A DNA stretch of 13,719 bases, taken from Actinomycetes bacterium. GTDB lineage: Bacteria > Actinomycetota > Actinomycetes > Propionibacteriales > Nocardioidaceae. Under the pieces are notes generated by a model, which worked only from the letters and a program-made list of their open reading frames with translations, was not told the DNA's origin and did no database searches. Below are positions 5,162 through 12,615 of this stretch, piece by piece. Position 1 is the first letter of the stretch. Every line of letters begins with the position of its first letter. The stretch lies in NCBI GenBank assembly GCA_023415395.1, contig JAEZKN010000379.1, positions 1 through 13,719 on the forward strand. Reading direction: 5' to 3'. A program made the position numbers and the translations under genes.

Positions 5162-6589
5162 ATGGACCTGTGGCGACTGATGCTGCACCACTCGCCGATC
5201 GGCATGACCGTCGTCGCCCCCGACGGCCAGCTGCGGATGGTGAACCGGGCGCTGTGCGAGATGCTCGGCTACGACGAGGAGGAGCTGGTCCGGCGCGGCT
5301 TCCAGGAGCTGACGCACCCCGACGACCTCGACACCGACCTCGCCCACTACCGCCAAGCGCTGGACGGCGAGGTCGACTCCTACCGGATCCGCAAGCGCTA
5401 CGTGCACCGCGACGGCCGCGTGGTGTGGGGCGACCTCTCGGTCGCGCTGCTCCGCGACGAGGAGGGCGAGCCGCTGCACTTCATCTCCCAGATCCTCGAC
5501 GTCACCGAGCAGCAGGAGAACGAGGAGCGCCTCGAGGCGATCTTCGAGACCGTGAACGTCGGGCTCCTGCTGATCGGCCCGGACGGCACCTACGAACGGA
5601 TGAACCGCCGCCACGCCGAGACCCTGCACCTGCCCTTCCCCCAGGGGCACGGCGGCGCCGCGGGCCAGCTCGGCGAGGTCTTCTCGCCCGACGGGACGCG
5701 GATGACGCGCGAGGACATGCCGTCCTACCGCGCGAAGCAGGGCGAGGAGTTCGACGACTACTGGTACTGGGTCGGTGCGGACCCGGCCACGCGCGCGGCG
5801 TTCTCGACCTCGGCCCGCCAGGTCCGCGGGCCGGCCGGCGAGCGGATCGGCGCCGCGCTGGCCTACCAGGAGATCACCGAGCTGATGCGGGCGATCCGGG
5901 TCAAGGACGAGTTCGTCGCCTCGGTGTCCCACGAGCTGCGGACGCCGCTCACCTCGGTGCTCGGGCACCTGGAGATCCTGGCCGAGCGCGACGACCTCCC
6001 CGAGGACGTCGCGGAGCAGCTGCGCGTCGTGGAGCGCAACGCCGTGCGCCTGCAGGCCCTGCTGAGCGACCTCCTGCTGATCGGCCAGGTCGCGGGCGGC
6101 ACCCTCGAGCTCCACGTGAGCGAGGTCGACCTGGCCGACATCCTGGTCGAGGCGGTGGAGGCGGCGCGGGGCCCGGCCGACCGGGGCGGGGTGAGCGTGC
6201 GGGCCGAGGTCCCCGACCGGCTGGTCGCCCGCGTGGACGACCATCGGATCCGCCAGGTGCTCGACAACCTGCTCTCGAACGCGGTGAAGTACAGCCGTCC
6301 GGGCGACGCCGTGACCGCGACGTTGCGCCTGCGGGACGGCGAGGGGCTCGAGGTCGACGTGACCGACACCGGTCTGGGGATCGCGGCCGAGGAGGTCGAC
6401 CAGGTCTTCGGCCGCTTCTTCCGCGGCGGCGAGGCGGTCGCCCGGCAGCTGCCGGGGACCGGGCTCGGGCTGAGCATCGTCGACGCGATCGTCGCCGCGC
6501 ACGGCGGGACGGTCTCGGTCGAGAGCGAGCTCGGCCGGGGCAGCACGTTCCGCGTGCTGCTCCCGGCCGAGTCGGCGCTCCCTCAGTGA
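5162..6589 (+). CDS. Soluble double-PAS sensor histidine kinase, orphan
   Basis: A 475-aa cytoplasmic kinase with no membrane segment or signal peptide. Order of domains: PAS 1 at about 5-118 (PIGMTVVAPDGQLRMVNRA, ending DVTEQQ), PAS 2 at about 122-238 (AIFETVNVGLLLIGPDGTY, ending EITELM), HisKA dimerisation domain with phospho-acceptor H257 in SVSHELRTPLTS, and HATPase_c with N-box N373 (NLLSNAVKY), G1 DTGLGI, F-box FGRFFRG and G2 GTGLGLSI. It should bind a small ligand or cofactor through PAS and pass phosphate to a response regulator, but none is adjacent, so the partner is elsewhere. ATG 5162 has GAGGAGG 10 nt upstream. The two PAS domains sense an unknown signal; no haem- or flavin-specific residues are obvious. 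Divergent from the L,D-transpeptidase gene; convergent with fadB, with stops 12 nt apart and no strong hairpin between. Confidence 0.93.
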   Translation: MDLWRLMLHHSPIGMTVVAPDGQLRMVNRALCEMLGYDEEELVRRGFQELTHPDDLDTDLAHYRQALDGEVDSYRIRKRYVHRDGRVVWGDLSVALLRDEEGEPLHFISQILDVTEQQENEERLEAIFETVNVGLLLIGPDGTYERMNRRHAETLHLPFPQGHGGAAGQLGEVFSPDGTRMTREDMPSYRAKQGEEFDDYWYWVGADPATRAAFSTSARQVRGPAGERIGAALAYQEITELMRAIRVKDEFVASVSHELRTPLTSVLGHLEILAERDDLPEDVAEQLRVVERNAVRLQALLSDLLLIGQVAGGTLELHVSEVDLADILVEAVEAARGPADRGGVSVRAEVPDRLVARVDDHRIRQVLDNLLSNAVKYSRPGDAVTATLRLRDGEGLEVDVTDTGLGIAAEEVDQVFGRFFRGGEAVARQLPGTGLGLSIVDAIVAAHGGTVSVESELGRGSTFRVLLPAESALPQ

Positions 6590-6601
6590 CTCACCGCGAG
6601 G

Positions 6602-8665
6602 TCAGTGGAACTTCCCGAGACCCTCGCGCTCGAGCAGCATCGTCAGGCCGCCGTTCCAGAACGAGAACCCGGCGCCGGTGATCATCGCCAGGTCGAGGTC
6701 CTCGGCCGCGACGACGACACCCTCGTCGAGCATCCGGCGGGCCTCGTCGGCGAGCGCGGCGAGCACGCGGGTGCGCACCTCGGCCGGCTCGAGGACGACC
6801 GGGCTCGCCGGCCTCTCCAGCAGCGCCTCGACCTCGGGGTCGATCGCGCCGTCGGGTCCGTAGTAGGACGACTTCCGCTCCGCCACCACCCGCTCGAGCG
6901 CGGGGGAGACGTAGAAGCGGTCGGGGAAGGCGCCGTGCAGGGTCTCGTTGTTGTGCAGGGCGATCGCCGGGCCGACCAGCGAGAGGAGCACGAACGGCGG
7001 CATCGGGGCGACGCCCGCGAAGGCGCCGTCCACGACCGGGACCGGCGTGCCCTCGTCGACGATGCGGCCGACCTCGCCCATGAACCGGCCGAGCAGGCGA
7101 TTCACGATGAACGACGGGCTGTCGTTGACCAGGATCGTCGTCTTCTTCAGCGCCTTGCCGGTGGCGAACGCGGTCGCGAGCGCCTCGTCGGAGGTCTGCT
7201 CGCCCTTGACGATCTCCAGCAGCGGCATGACCGCGACCGGGTTGAAGAAGTGGAAGCCGACGACCCGCTCGGGGTGGTCGAGGTCGGCCGCCATCTCGGT
7301 GATCGAGAGCGAGGAGGTGTTGGTCGCGAGGATGCACTCGGGGGAGACGGCCTTCTCGACGTCGGCGAAGACCGACTTCTTGACCGACATCTCCTCGAAC
7401 ACGGCCTCGATGACGAAGTCCGCGTCGGCGAACACCTCGCCCTTGTCGACCGCGCCGGTGACCAGTGCCTTGTGGCGGTTGGCCTTGTCGCCGCTGATCC
7501 GGCCCTTGGCCAGCAGCTTGTCGATCTCGGCGTGGACGTAGCCCACGCCCTTGTCGACGCGCTCCTGGTCGAGGTCGGTCAGCACGACCGGCACCTCGAG
7601 GCGACGGACGAAGAGGAGCGCCAGCTGCGAGGCCATCAGGCCCGCGCCGACGATGCCGACCTTGGTAACCTGCCGCGCCAGCGACCGGTCCGGCGCACCG
7701 GCCGGGCGCTTGGCGCGCTTCTGCACGAGGTCGAAGGCGTAGAGCGAGGCGATCAGCTCCGGGGTGCGCGACATCGCCTCGAGCGCGTCGTCCTCGCGGG
7801 CGAAGCCGGCGTCGCGGTCACCGTCGCGGGCCGCGTCGAGGAGCTCGACGGCCTGGAGCGCGGCCGGGCTGGCCCCACCGGTCTTGGCCTGCACGATGCC
7901 GCGGGCCCGCTCGACGGCCGCGTCCCACGCCGCGCCCCTGTCGACCTCGGGGCGCTCGACGACGATCTCGCCGCGCAGCACTGCGGAGGCCCAGAGCAGC
8001 GACTGCTCGAGGTAGTCGGCTCCGGAGAAGACGGCGTCGGCGAGGCCGAGCTCGTAGGCCTGGGCGCCCTTCAGCGTCTTGCCGTTGTTGAGGGGGTTCT
8101 CCAGGACGACGGTGACGGCCCGGTCCGGGCCGATCAGGTTCGGCACGAGGAACGTGCCGCCCCAGCCGGGGACCAGGCCGAGCATGACCTCCGGCAGGCC
8201 GAGGGCCGGCGCGCTGTCCATGACCGTGCGGTAGGTGCAGTGCAGCGCGACCTCGAGGCCGCCGCCGAGGGCGAGGCCGTTGATGAAGCCGAAGGACGGC
8301 TTGCCGCCCTCGCCGAGCTTGCGGAAGACGTGGTGGCCGAGCTCGGCGACCACGCGGACCGCGTCCGGGCCGCCGCCGGCGACCGACGTCAGGTCGGCGC
8401 CGGCCGCGAGGATGAACGGCTTGCCGGTCACGCCGATCGCGGCGATCTCGTCGTCGGCGAGCGCGGCGTCGATCGCCTCGTTGAGCGCGAGCCGCGAGCG
8501 CGGGCCGAAGGTGTTGGGCTTGGTGTGGTCCTCGCCGTTGTCGAGGGTGATCAGGCCCATCACGCCGCCTCCGGGCAGCGTCACCTTCCGCAGGTGGGCC
8601 TGGGTGACCCGCTCGGCGTCGGAGGAGATCTCCTGGGCGCGGGCGAGGAGGTTGTCGATAGCCAT
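6602..8665 (-). CDS. fadB: Bifunctional enoyl-CoA hydratase / 3-hydroxyacyl-CoA dehydrogenase (beta-oxidation alpha subunit)
   Basis: A 687-aa multifunctional enzyme that hydrates trans-2-enoyl-CoA and oxidises the 3-hydroxyacyl-CoA with NAD in the cytoplasm. Residues about 28-200 are a crotonase fold: oxyanion-hole segments AAGADL and NGLALGGGLEVA, and the two catalytic glutamates E138 and E159 (LGLPEVMLGLVPGWGG). From about residue 335 comes the dehydrogenase: Rossmann motif G340-A-G-L-M-A345, NTSSLSITEMA, and H472 in FHFFNPVAVMPLLEIV, followed by NDSPSFIVNRLL and a C-terminal helical domain. The nucleotide motif is GxGxxA rather than the GxGxxG of E. coli FadB. ATG 8665 overlaps the fadA stop by one base (TGATG), so translation is coupled; a longer start at 8731 would run into fadA. 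Domain order and fadA partnership match mycobacterial FadB of the trifunctional complex. Confidence 0.95.
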   Translation of the reverse strand: MAIDNLLARAQEISSDAERVTQAHLRKVTLPGGGVMGLITLDNGEDHTKPNTFGPRSRLALNEAIDAALADDEIAAIGVTGKPFILAAGADLTSVAGGGPDAVRVVAELGHHVFRKLGEGGKPSFGFINGLALGGGLEVALHCTYRTVMDSAPALGLPEVMLGLVPGWGGTFLVPNLIGPDRAVTVVLENPLNNGKTLKGAQAYELGLADAVFSGADYLEQSLLWASAVLRGEIVVERPEVDRGAAWDAAVERARGIVQAKTGGASPAALQAVELLDAARDGDRDAGFAREDDALEAMSRTPELIASLYAFDLVQKRAKRPAGAPDRSLARQVTKVGIVGAGLMASQLALLFVRRLEVPVVLTDLDQERVDKGVGYVHAEIDKLLAKGRISGDKANRHKALVTGAVDKGEVFADADFVIEAVFEEMSVKKSVFADVEKAVSPECILATNTSSLSITEMAADLDHPERVVGFHFFNPVAVMPLLEIVKGEQTSDEALATAFATGKALKKTTILVNDSPSFIVNRLLGRFMGEVGRIVDEGTPVPVVDGAFAGVAPMPPFVLLSLVGPAIALHNNETLHGAFPDRFYVSPALERVVAERKSSYYGPDGAIDPEVEALLERPASPVVLEPAEVRTRVLAALADEARRMLDEGVVVAAEDLDLAMITGAGFSFWNGGLTMLLEREGLGKFH

Positions 8666-9861
8666 CACGCGGCCGCCTTCCAGTTCGGGTTCTCCCAGAT
8701 GACCGTGCCGCCCATGCCGATGCCGATGCACATGGTGGTCAGGCCGTAGCGGACGTCGGGGTTCTCCTCGAACGCCTTCGCGAGCTGGTTCATCAGCCGC
8801 ACGCCGGAGGAGGCCAGCGGGTGCCCCATGGCGATCGCGCCGCCGTAGGGGTTCACGCGCGGGTCGTCGTCGGCGATGCCGAAGTGCTCGAGGAAGGCGA
8901 GCACCTGCACGGCGAACGCCTCGTTGACCTCGAAGGCGCCGATGTCGTCGATGGTGAGGCCGGCCTGCTTGAGCGCCTTCTCGGTCGCGGGGATCGGGCC
9001 GGCGCCCATGACCTCGGGCTCGACGCCGACGAAGCCGTAGGACACCAGGCGCATCTTGACCGGCAGGCCGAGCTCACGCGCGGTCTCCTCGTCGGCCAGC
9101 AGCGCGGCGGTCGCGCCGTCGTTGATGCCGGCGGCGTTGCCCGCCGTCACGTTGCCGTGCGGGCGGAACGGCGTCTTCAGGGCGGCGAGCGACTCCAGGG
9201 TCGTCTCCGGGCGCATCGGCTCGTCGGTCGTGGCCAGGCCCCAGCCGAGCTCCTCGGAGCGGGTCGCGACCGGCACCAGGTCGGGCTGGATCTTGCCGGC
9301 GTCGTAGGCCGCCTTGGTCTTCTGCTGCGAGCGCACGGCGTAGGCGTCGACGCGCTCCTTGGTGATCGTGGGGTAGCGGTCGTGCAGGTTCTCCGCCGTC
9401 TTGCCCATCACCAGCGCGTCGGGGTCCACGATGCGCTCGGACATGATCCGCGGGTTGGGGTCGACGCCCTCGCCCATCGGGTGACGGCCCATGTGCTCGA
9501 CGCCGCCGGCGATGACGACGTCGTAGGCGCCGAAGGCGATGCCGGACGCGGTGGTGGTCACGGCGGTCATCGCACCGGCGCACATGCGGTCGATCGCGTA
9601 GCCGGGCACGCTCTGCGGGAGCCCGGACAGCAGGGCGGCGGTGCGGCCGATGGTCAGGCCCTGGTCGCCGATCTGGGTGGTGGCCGCGACGGCCACCTCG
9701 TCCACGCGCTCGAGCGGCAGCGACGGGTTGCGCCGGAGCAGCTCACGGATGCACTTGATGACGAGGTCGTCGGCACGGGTCTCGGCGTACTGGCCCTTGG
9801 CCTTGCCGAACGGCGTGCGCACGCCGTCCACGAAGACGACCTCTCGCAGCTGACGGGACAC
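8665..9861 (-). CDS. fadA: Acetyl-CoA acyltransferase (3-ketoacyl-CoA thiolase, beta-oxidation beta subunit)
   Basis: A 398-aa thiolase, the usual length, which cleaves 3-ketoacyl-CoA with CoA to acetyl-CoA and a shortened acyl-CoA. Visible catalytic residues: nucleophilic C94 in IDRMCAGAM, H347 in AMGHPLASSG and C378 in TTMCIGIGMGG. NEAFAVQ is also present. GTG 9861 is preferred because AGGAGG lies 5 nt upstream and the protein then begins with SRQLREVVFVDGVRTPFGKAKG, as thiolases do; the reading frame continues to 9939 but those residues are unconserved and cross the promoter repeats. It is the first gene of the fadA-fadB operon, and with FadB should form the alpha2beta2 complex known from mycobacteria. 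The promoter is probably TAATCT on this strand (9894-9899) with TTACCG 18 nt upstream, covered by tandem operator-like repeats. Confidence 0.95.
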   Translation of the reverse strand: MSRQLREVVFVDGVRTPFGKAKGQYAETRADDLVIKCIRELLRRNPSLPLERVDEVAVAATTQIGDQGLTIGRTAALLSGLPQSVPGYAIDRMCAGAMTAVTTTASGIAFGAYDVVIAGGVEHMGRHPMGEGVDPNPRIMSERIVDPDALVMGKTAENLHDRYPTITKERVDAYAVRSQQKTKAAYDAGKIQPDLVPVATRSEELGWGLATTDEPMRPETTLESLAALKTPFRPHGNVTAGNAAGINDGATAALLADEETARELGLPVKMRLVSYGFVGVEPEVMGAGPIPATEKALKQAGLTIDDIGAFEVNEAFAVQVLAFLEHFGIADDDPRVNPYGGAIAMGHPLASSGVRLMNQLAKAFEENPDVRYGLTTMCIGIGMGGTVIWENPNWKAAA

Positions 9862-9893
9862 GGGGTCCTCCTGGTTGTCGGGGATCGGCCGCC

Positions 9894-9899
9894 AGATTA
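9894..9899 (-). promoter_or_regulatory. Candidate -10 box of the fadA-fadB operon
   Basis: On the minus strand these bases read TAATCT, fitting TANNNT. TTACCG lies 18 nt upstream as a weak -35 match. Transcription would begin near 9887, leaving a leader of about 26 nt that includes the AGGAGG ribosome-binding site before GTG 9861. Spacing is consistent, but the box lies inside the repeat element, so its bases could be conserved for operator reasons instead. Confidence 0.4.
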
Positions 9900-9924
9900 C
9901 CCACCAGTAATACTCACCGGTAAT
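9896..9924. promoter_or_regulatory. Tandem 13-bp repeats with TTAC-N6-GTAA symmetry, candidate operator of fadA-fadB
   Basis: ACCCACCAGTAAT (9899-9911) and ACTCACCGGTAAT (9912-9924) are adjacent direct repeats differing at 2 of 13 bases, preceded by ATT. Within them ATTAC (9896-9900) and GTAAT (9907-9911) form a perfect inverted repeat around 6 bases; the second unit repeats this with AATAC and GTAAT. The element is strikingly AT-rich for this genome and covers the predicted fadA promoter, so binding would block transcription. It could be a site for a TetR- or MarR-type acyl-CoA-responsive repressor. No such regulator gene is in the window, and the protein that binds is inferred. Confidence 0.6.
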
Positions 9925-9965
9925 ATGGGGGTCACCCACCGCGCGTGCGACGTCGCGCTCGCCAC

Positions 9966-9971
9966 TAGTCT
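9966..9971 (+). promoter_or_regulatory. -10-like box for a leaderless transcript of the PAC2 operon
   Basis: TAGTCT fits TANNNT and is followed by exactly 6 nt before ATG 9978, placing initiation at or beside the start codon. No ribosome-binding site precedes this ATG. No convincing -35 box is visible. Its distance from the fadA operator (about 42 bp) means that a repressor bound there might also affect this promoter, though this is speculative. Confidence 0.5.
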
Positions 9972-9977
9972 GTGCGC

Positions 9978-10889
9978 ATGCCCGACCGCCTCGTGCACAT
10001 CGTCGACGACGTCCCCGAGCTCGACGACGTGCCCTCGCTGACGTTGGTGCTCACCCTCGACGGGTTCCTCGATGCCGGCAGCGCGGCGAGCCGGGCCGTC
10101 CAGCACCTCACCGACCTCTCCGACGGGCGGGTCGTGGCGACCTTCGACGTCGACGAGCTCCACGACTACCGCGCGCGGCGGCCCGCGATGTCCTTCGTGC
10201 GCGACCACTACGAGCGCTACGACGCCCCGCGGCTGGTCGTCCGGCTGCTCGAGGACGCCGGCCGTACGCCGTACCTGCTGCTGCACGGCCCCGAGCCCGA
10301 CACCCGCTGGGAGGCGTTCTGCCTGGGGGTGCGCGAGGTCGTCGAGCGCTTCGGCGTGACCCGCGTGGTCGGGATGGGGTCGGTGCCGATGGCGGTGCCG
10401 CACACCCGGCCGATGGCGATCACCCACCACGCCAACAACCCCGCGCTGCTCACCGCCGACAGCCCCTGGCGCGGGGAGCTGCGGATCCCGAGCAGCGCCC
10501 AGGCCCTGCTGGAGATCCGGCTCGGGGAGTGGGGGCACGACGCGATGGGCTTCGTCGCGCACGTGCCGCACTACCTCGCGCAGATGGACTACCCGGCGGC
10601 CGCGGCGGCGCTGCTCGAGCAGGTCGAGCTCGCCGGCCGGCTGACCATCGACCTGTCGGGGCTGCGCGCCGAGGCCGAGGACCGCGAGGCCGAGATCGCC
10701 CGCTACCTCGCCGCCAACGAGGACATCGCCGAGGTGGTCGCCGCCCTGGAGCGGCAGTACGACGCCTTCGAGCGCGCCGAGGAGAGCGGGTCGAGCCTGC
10801 TCGCCCAGGACCAGCCGCTGCCGACCGGTGAGGAGCTCGGCAAGGAGTTCGAGCGCTTCCTGCAGGGGCTGAACGAGGACGAGGACTGA
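9978..10889 (+). CDS. PAC2-family protein (proteasome assembly chaperone fold)
   Basis: A 303-aa protein of the PAC2 family, related by fold to eukaryotic proteasome assembly chaperone 2; the role of bacterial members is not established. Visible family features: the opening LVLTLDGFLDAGSAASRAVQHL, VVATFDVDELHDYRARRP, the middle stretch TRVVGMGSVPMAVPHTRP, ITHHANNPALL, and MGFVAHVPHYLAQMDYPAAAAALLE. The last 80 residues are highly charged (GLRAEAEDREAEIARYLA and onward) and probably form a helical hairpin, ending EFERFLQGLNEDED. ATG 9978 is chosen because a -10-like box lies 6 nt upstream and the protein then begins MPDRLVHIVDD; GTG 9972 would add only 2 residues. Its TGA shares one base with the ATG of the first thioesterase gene, so it is the first gene of a coupled three-gene operon. 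Confidence 0.92.
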   Translation: MPDRLVHIVDDVPELDDVPSLTLVLTLDGFLDAGSAASRAVQHLTDLSDGRVVATFDVDELHDYRARRPAMSFVRDHYERYDAPRLVVRLLEDAGRTPYLLLHGPEPDTRWEAFCLGVREVVERFGVTRVVGMGSVPMAVPHTRPMAITHHANNPALLTADSPWRGELRIPSSAQALLEIRLGEWGHDAMGFVAHVPHYLAQMDYPAAAAALLEQVELAGRLTIDLSGLRAEAEDREAEIARYLAANEDIAEVVAALERQYDAFERAEESGSSLLAQDQPLPTGEELGKEFERFLQGLNEDED

Positions 10890-11743
10890 TGCCCCGCGAC
10901 TCCGACGAGCTCGTCGAGCTGCTCGACCTCGAGACGATCGACGACAACCTCTTCCGCGGTGCGCAGATGCCGACCACCCGGCCGATCGTCTTCGGCGGGC
11001 AGGTCGCCGCGCAGGCGCTGGTCGCCGCCTCGCGCACGGTCGACCCCGAGTTCGCGGCGCACTCGCTGCACTCCTACTTCCTCCAGCCCGGCGACCCGTC
11101 GGTCCCGACGATCTACGACGTCGACTACCTGCGCGACGGGCGCTCCTTCCTCACCCGCCGGGTGATCGCGCAGCAGCACGGCCGGCCGATCTACGCCCAG
11201 ACCGTCAACTTCCAGAAGCACGAGCCCGGTCTCGAGCACGCGGAGCCGATGCCCGGCGTACCCGCCCCGGAGGAGTGCGAGCCGGTCGTCCGGCGCGCAC
11301 ACGACGAGGAGCACGGGGACCAGTGGGACGTGGCCGACATGCGGCCGGTGCGCGACCTCGAGCCCGACGACGCCCGGCCGGGGCGGCAGCGGGTGTGGCT
11401 GAAGGCGTCGACACCGCTGCCCGACGACCCCTTCTGGCATACCGCGGCGTTCACCTACTTCTCCGACATGACGCTGCTGGGGGCCGCGCTCGCGCCGCAG
11501 GGCCTCAGCTTCCTCAAGGGCGAGGTCTTCCTGGCCTCGCTCGACCACGCGGTGTGGTTCCACCGGCCGTTCCGGGCCGACGAATGGTGGCTCTACGACC
11601 AGCACTCGCCGGCGGCGACCGGTGGCCGCGGGCTGGTGCTCGGCAAGGTCTACAGCCAGGACGGACGGCTGGTCGCGTCGGTGGCCCAGGAGGCCGTGAT
11701 GCGCCCGCCGAAGGGCTCGTCGTCGAGGAGGAGCGCGTCGTGA
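10889..11743 (+). CDS. tesB: Acyl-CoA thioesterase II (TesB-type), first copy
   Basis: A 284-aa double-hotdog thioesterase that hydrolyses acyl-CoA to fatty acid and CoA; E. coli TesB is of similar length. The N-terminal hotdog (about 5-115) shows VFGGQVAAQAL, HSLHSYFLQPGD and RDGRSFLTRRV; the C-terminal hotdog (about 170-275) shows FTYFSDMTLLGAAL, SLDHAVWFHRPFRADEWWLYDQ and SVAQEAVMRP. Catalytic triad by alignment to E. coli D204/T228/Q278: D193, S217 (Ser in place of Thr) and Q267. The ATG shares one base with the PAC2 stop (TGATG), and the TGA shares GTGA with the next gene. The end is a Ser/Arg-rich tail (KGSSSRRSAS) whose codons carry the ribosome-binding site for the second copy. Substrate chain length cannot be read from sequence. 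Confidence 0.94.
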   Translation: MPRDSDELVELLDLETIDDNLFRGAQMPTTRPIVFGGQVAAQALVAASRTVDPEFAAHSLHSYFLQPGDPSVPTIYDVDYLRDGRSFLTRRVIAQQHGRPIYAQTVNFQKHEPGLEHAEPMPGVPAPEECEPVVRRAHDEEHGDQWDVADMRPVRDLEPDDARPGRQRVWLKASTPLPDDPFWHTAAFTYFSDMTLLGAALAPQGLSFLKGEVFLASLDHAVWFHRPFRADEWWLYDQHSPAATGGRGLVLGKVYSQDGRLVASVAQEAVMRPPKGSSSRRSAS

Positions 11744-12615
11744 ACCCGACCGAGGAGCTCGTCGACCTGCTCGACCTGGAGGAGCTCGACACCGACCTCT
11801 TCCGCGGCCGTCAGCCGGAGTCGGTGCGCGCCCGGGTCTACGGCGGCCAGGTGGCGGCGCAGGCCCTGATGGCCGCCGTCCGCACCGTCGAACCGGGCTT
11901 CGAGGTGCACTCGCTGCACTCCTACTTCCTGCTGCCCGGCGACTACGCCGTCCCGATCGTCTACGACGTGGAGCGGATCCGCGACGGGCGCTCCTTCCTG
12001 ACCCGGCGGGTCGTCGCGCGCCAGCACGGGCGCCCGATCTACTACCAGACGCTGAACTTCCAGCGGCCCGAGGACGGGTTCGAGCACCAGGACACGATGC
12101 CGCCGGTCGGGGCTCCTGACACCGGCCTGGACCTGGTCGACCTGATGCGCCGGGGCGGCAACGCCGACGCCGAGGCGCTGGGCAAGGAGTGGGCGGCGCT
12201 CGACGTGCGCTGGCTGGGCAACACCCGCCACGGCCTCGAGCCCGACGAGGGCCACGTGGCGCAGGCGCGGATGTGGGCGCGGCTGCGCGAGGGCCTCGGT
12301 GACGACCCGGCGGTGCACACCGCCGCGTTCACCTACGCCAGCGACGTCAGCCTGCTCGGCGCGGCGCTCGCCGCCCACGACAGCAACCCGGCGAAGGTGC
12401 AGATGGCCTCGCTGGACCACACGATCTGGTTCCACCGCCCCTTCCGGGCCGACCACTGGTGGCTCTACGACCAGTGGTCGCCCTCGGCGCAGGGTGCTCG
12501 GGGCCTGGCCTTCGGACGGATCTTCACCGAGGACGGCACGCTCGTCGCCACCGTCGCGCAGGAGGGGCTGATCCGTCCGCGCGAGGACGGCTACGAGGGC
12601 ACCGGCCAGGCCTGA
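11740..12615 (+). CDS. tesB: Acyl-CoA thioesterase II (TesB-type), second copy
   Basis: A 291-aa double-hotdog acyl-CoA thioesterase, a tandem paralogue of the preceding gene. Blocks such as HSLHSYFL, RDGRSFLTRRV, QHGRPIY, WFHRPFRAD and WWLYDQ are shared. By alignment to E. coli TesB the active residues are D202 (YASD), S224 (in place of Thr) and Q274 (AQEGLIRP). The linker between the hotdogs differs most: here it contains DTGLDLVDLMRRGGNADAEALGKEW and ends in a LGNTRHGLEPDEGH stretch absent from copy one. GTG 11740 overlaps the stop of copy one (GTGA) and is preceded by GAGGAGGA; the reading frame is open further upstream but only as out-of-frame sequence of copy one. Last gene of the PAC2 operon, ending in a hairpin shared with the convergent hydrolase gene. 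Confidence 0.94.
   Translation: MNPTEELVDLLDLEELDTDLFRGRQPESVRARVYGGQVAAQALMAAVRTVEPGFEVHSLHSYFLLPGDYAVPIVYDVERIRDGRSFLTRRVVARQHGRPIYYQTLNFQRPEDGFEHQDTMPPVGAPDTGLDLVDLMRRGGNADAEALGKEWAALDVRWLGNTRHGLEPDEGHVAQARMWARLREGLGDDPAVHTAAFTYASDVSLLGAALAAHDSNPAKVQMASLDHTIWFHRPFRADHWWLYDQWSPSAQGARGLAFGRIFTEDGTLVATVAQEGLIRPREDGYEGTGQA

Noticed and set aside
5098..5205. Longer L,D-transpeptidase start at 5205
   Set aside because: It would place 36 residues ahead of the signal peptide and overlap the PAS-kinase start; the signal peptide begins at GTG 5097.
4385..6502. 705-codon open frame on the minus strand opposite the PAS kinase
   Set aside because: It has repetitive Arg/Ala/His-rich composition with no domain, and it would run through both the kinase and the L,D-transpeptidase gene in the wrong frame.
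6581..6610. Possible hairpin between the PAS kinase and fadB stops
   Set aside because: Only 4-bp arms (CCTC/GAGG) or a GTGA-C-TCAC palindrome too tight to loop; the direct repeat TCAGTG at both stops is short enough to be chance.
8666..8731. Longer fadB start at 8731
   Set aside because: The His-rich leader is out-of-frame fadA sequence; ATG 8665 couples with the fadA stop and gives a normal N-terminus.
6605..8749. 714-codon open frame on the plus strand opposite fadB
   Set aside because: It is a shadow of the high-GC codon bias of fadB: low-complexity, rich in Arg, Gly, Asp and Val, no recognisable motifs, and fadB has complete catalytic residues.
9862..9939. Longer fadA start at 9939
   Set aside because: It would translate the operator repeats and promoter into unconserved residues; GTG 9861 has AGGAGG at good spacing and the normal thiolase N-terminus.
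11275..11739. Upstream extension of the second thioesterase frame, giving a 446-aa protein
   Set aside because: The extra residues are out-of-frame first-thioesterase sequence. Homology begins right at GTG 11740, which has a ribosome-binding site and a 4-nt overlap.
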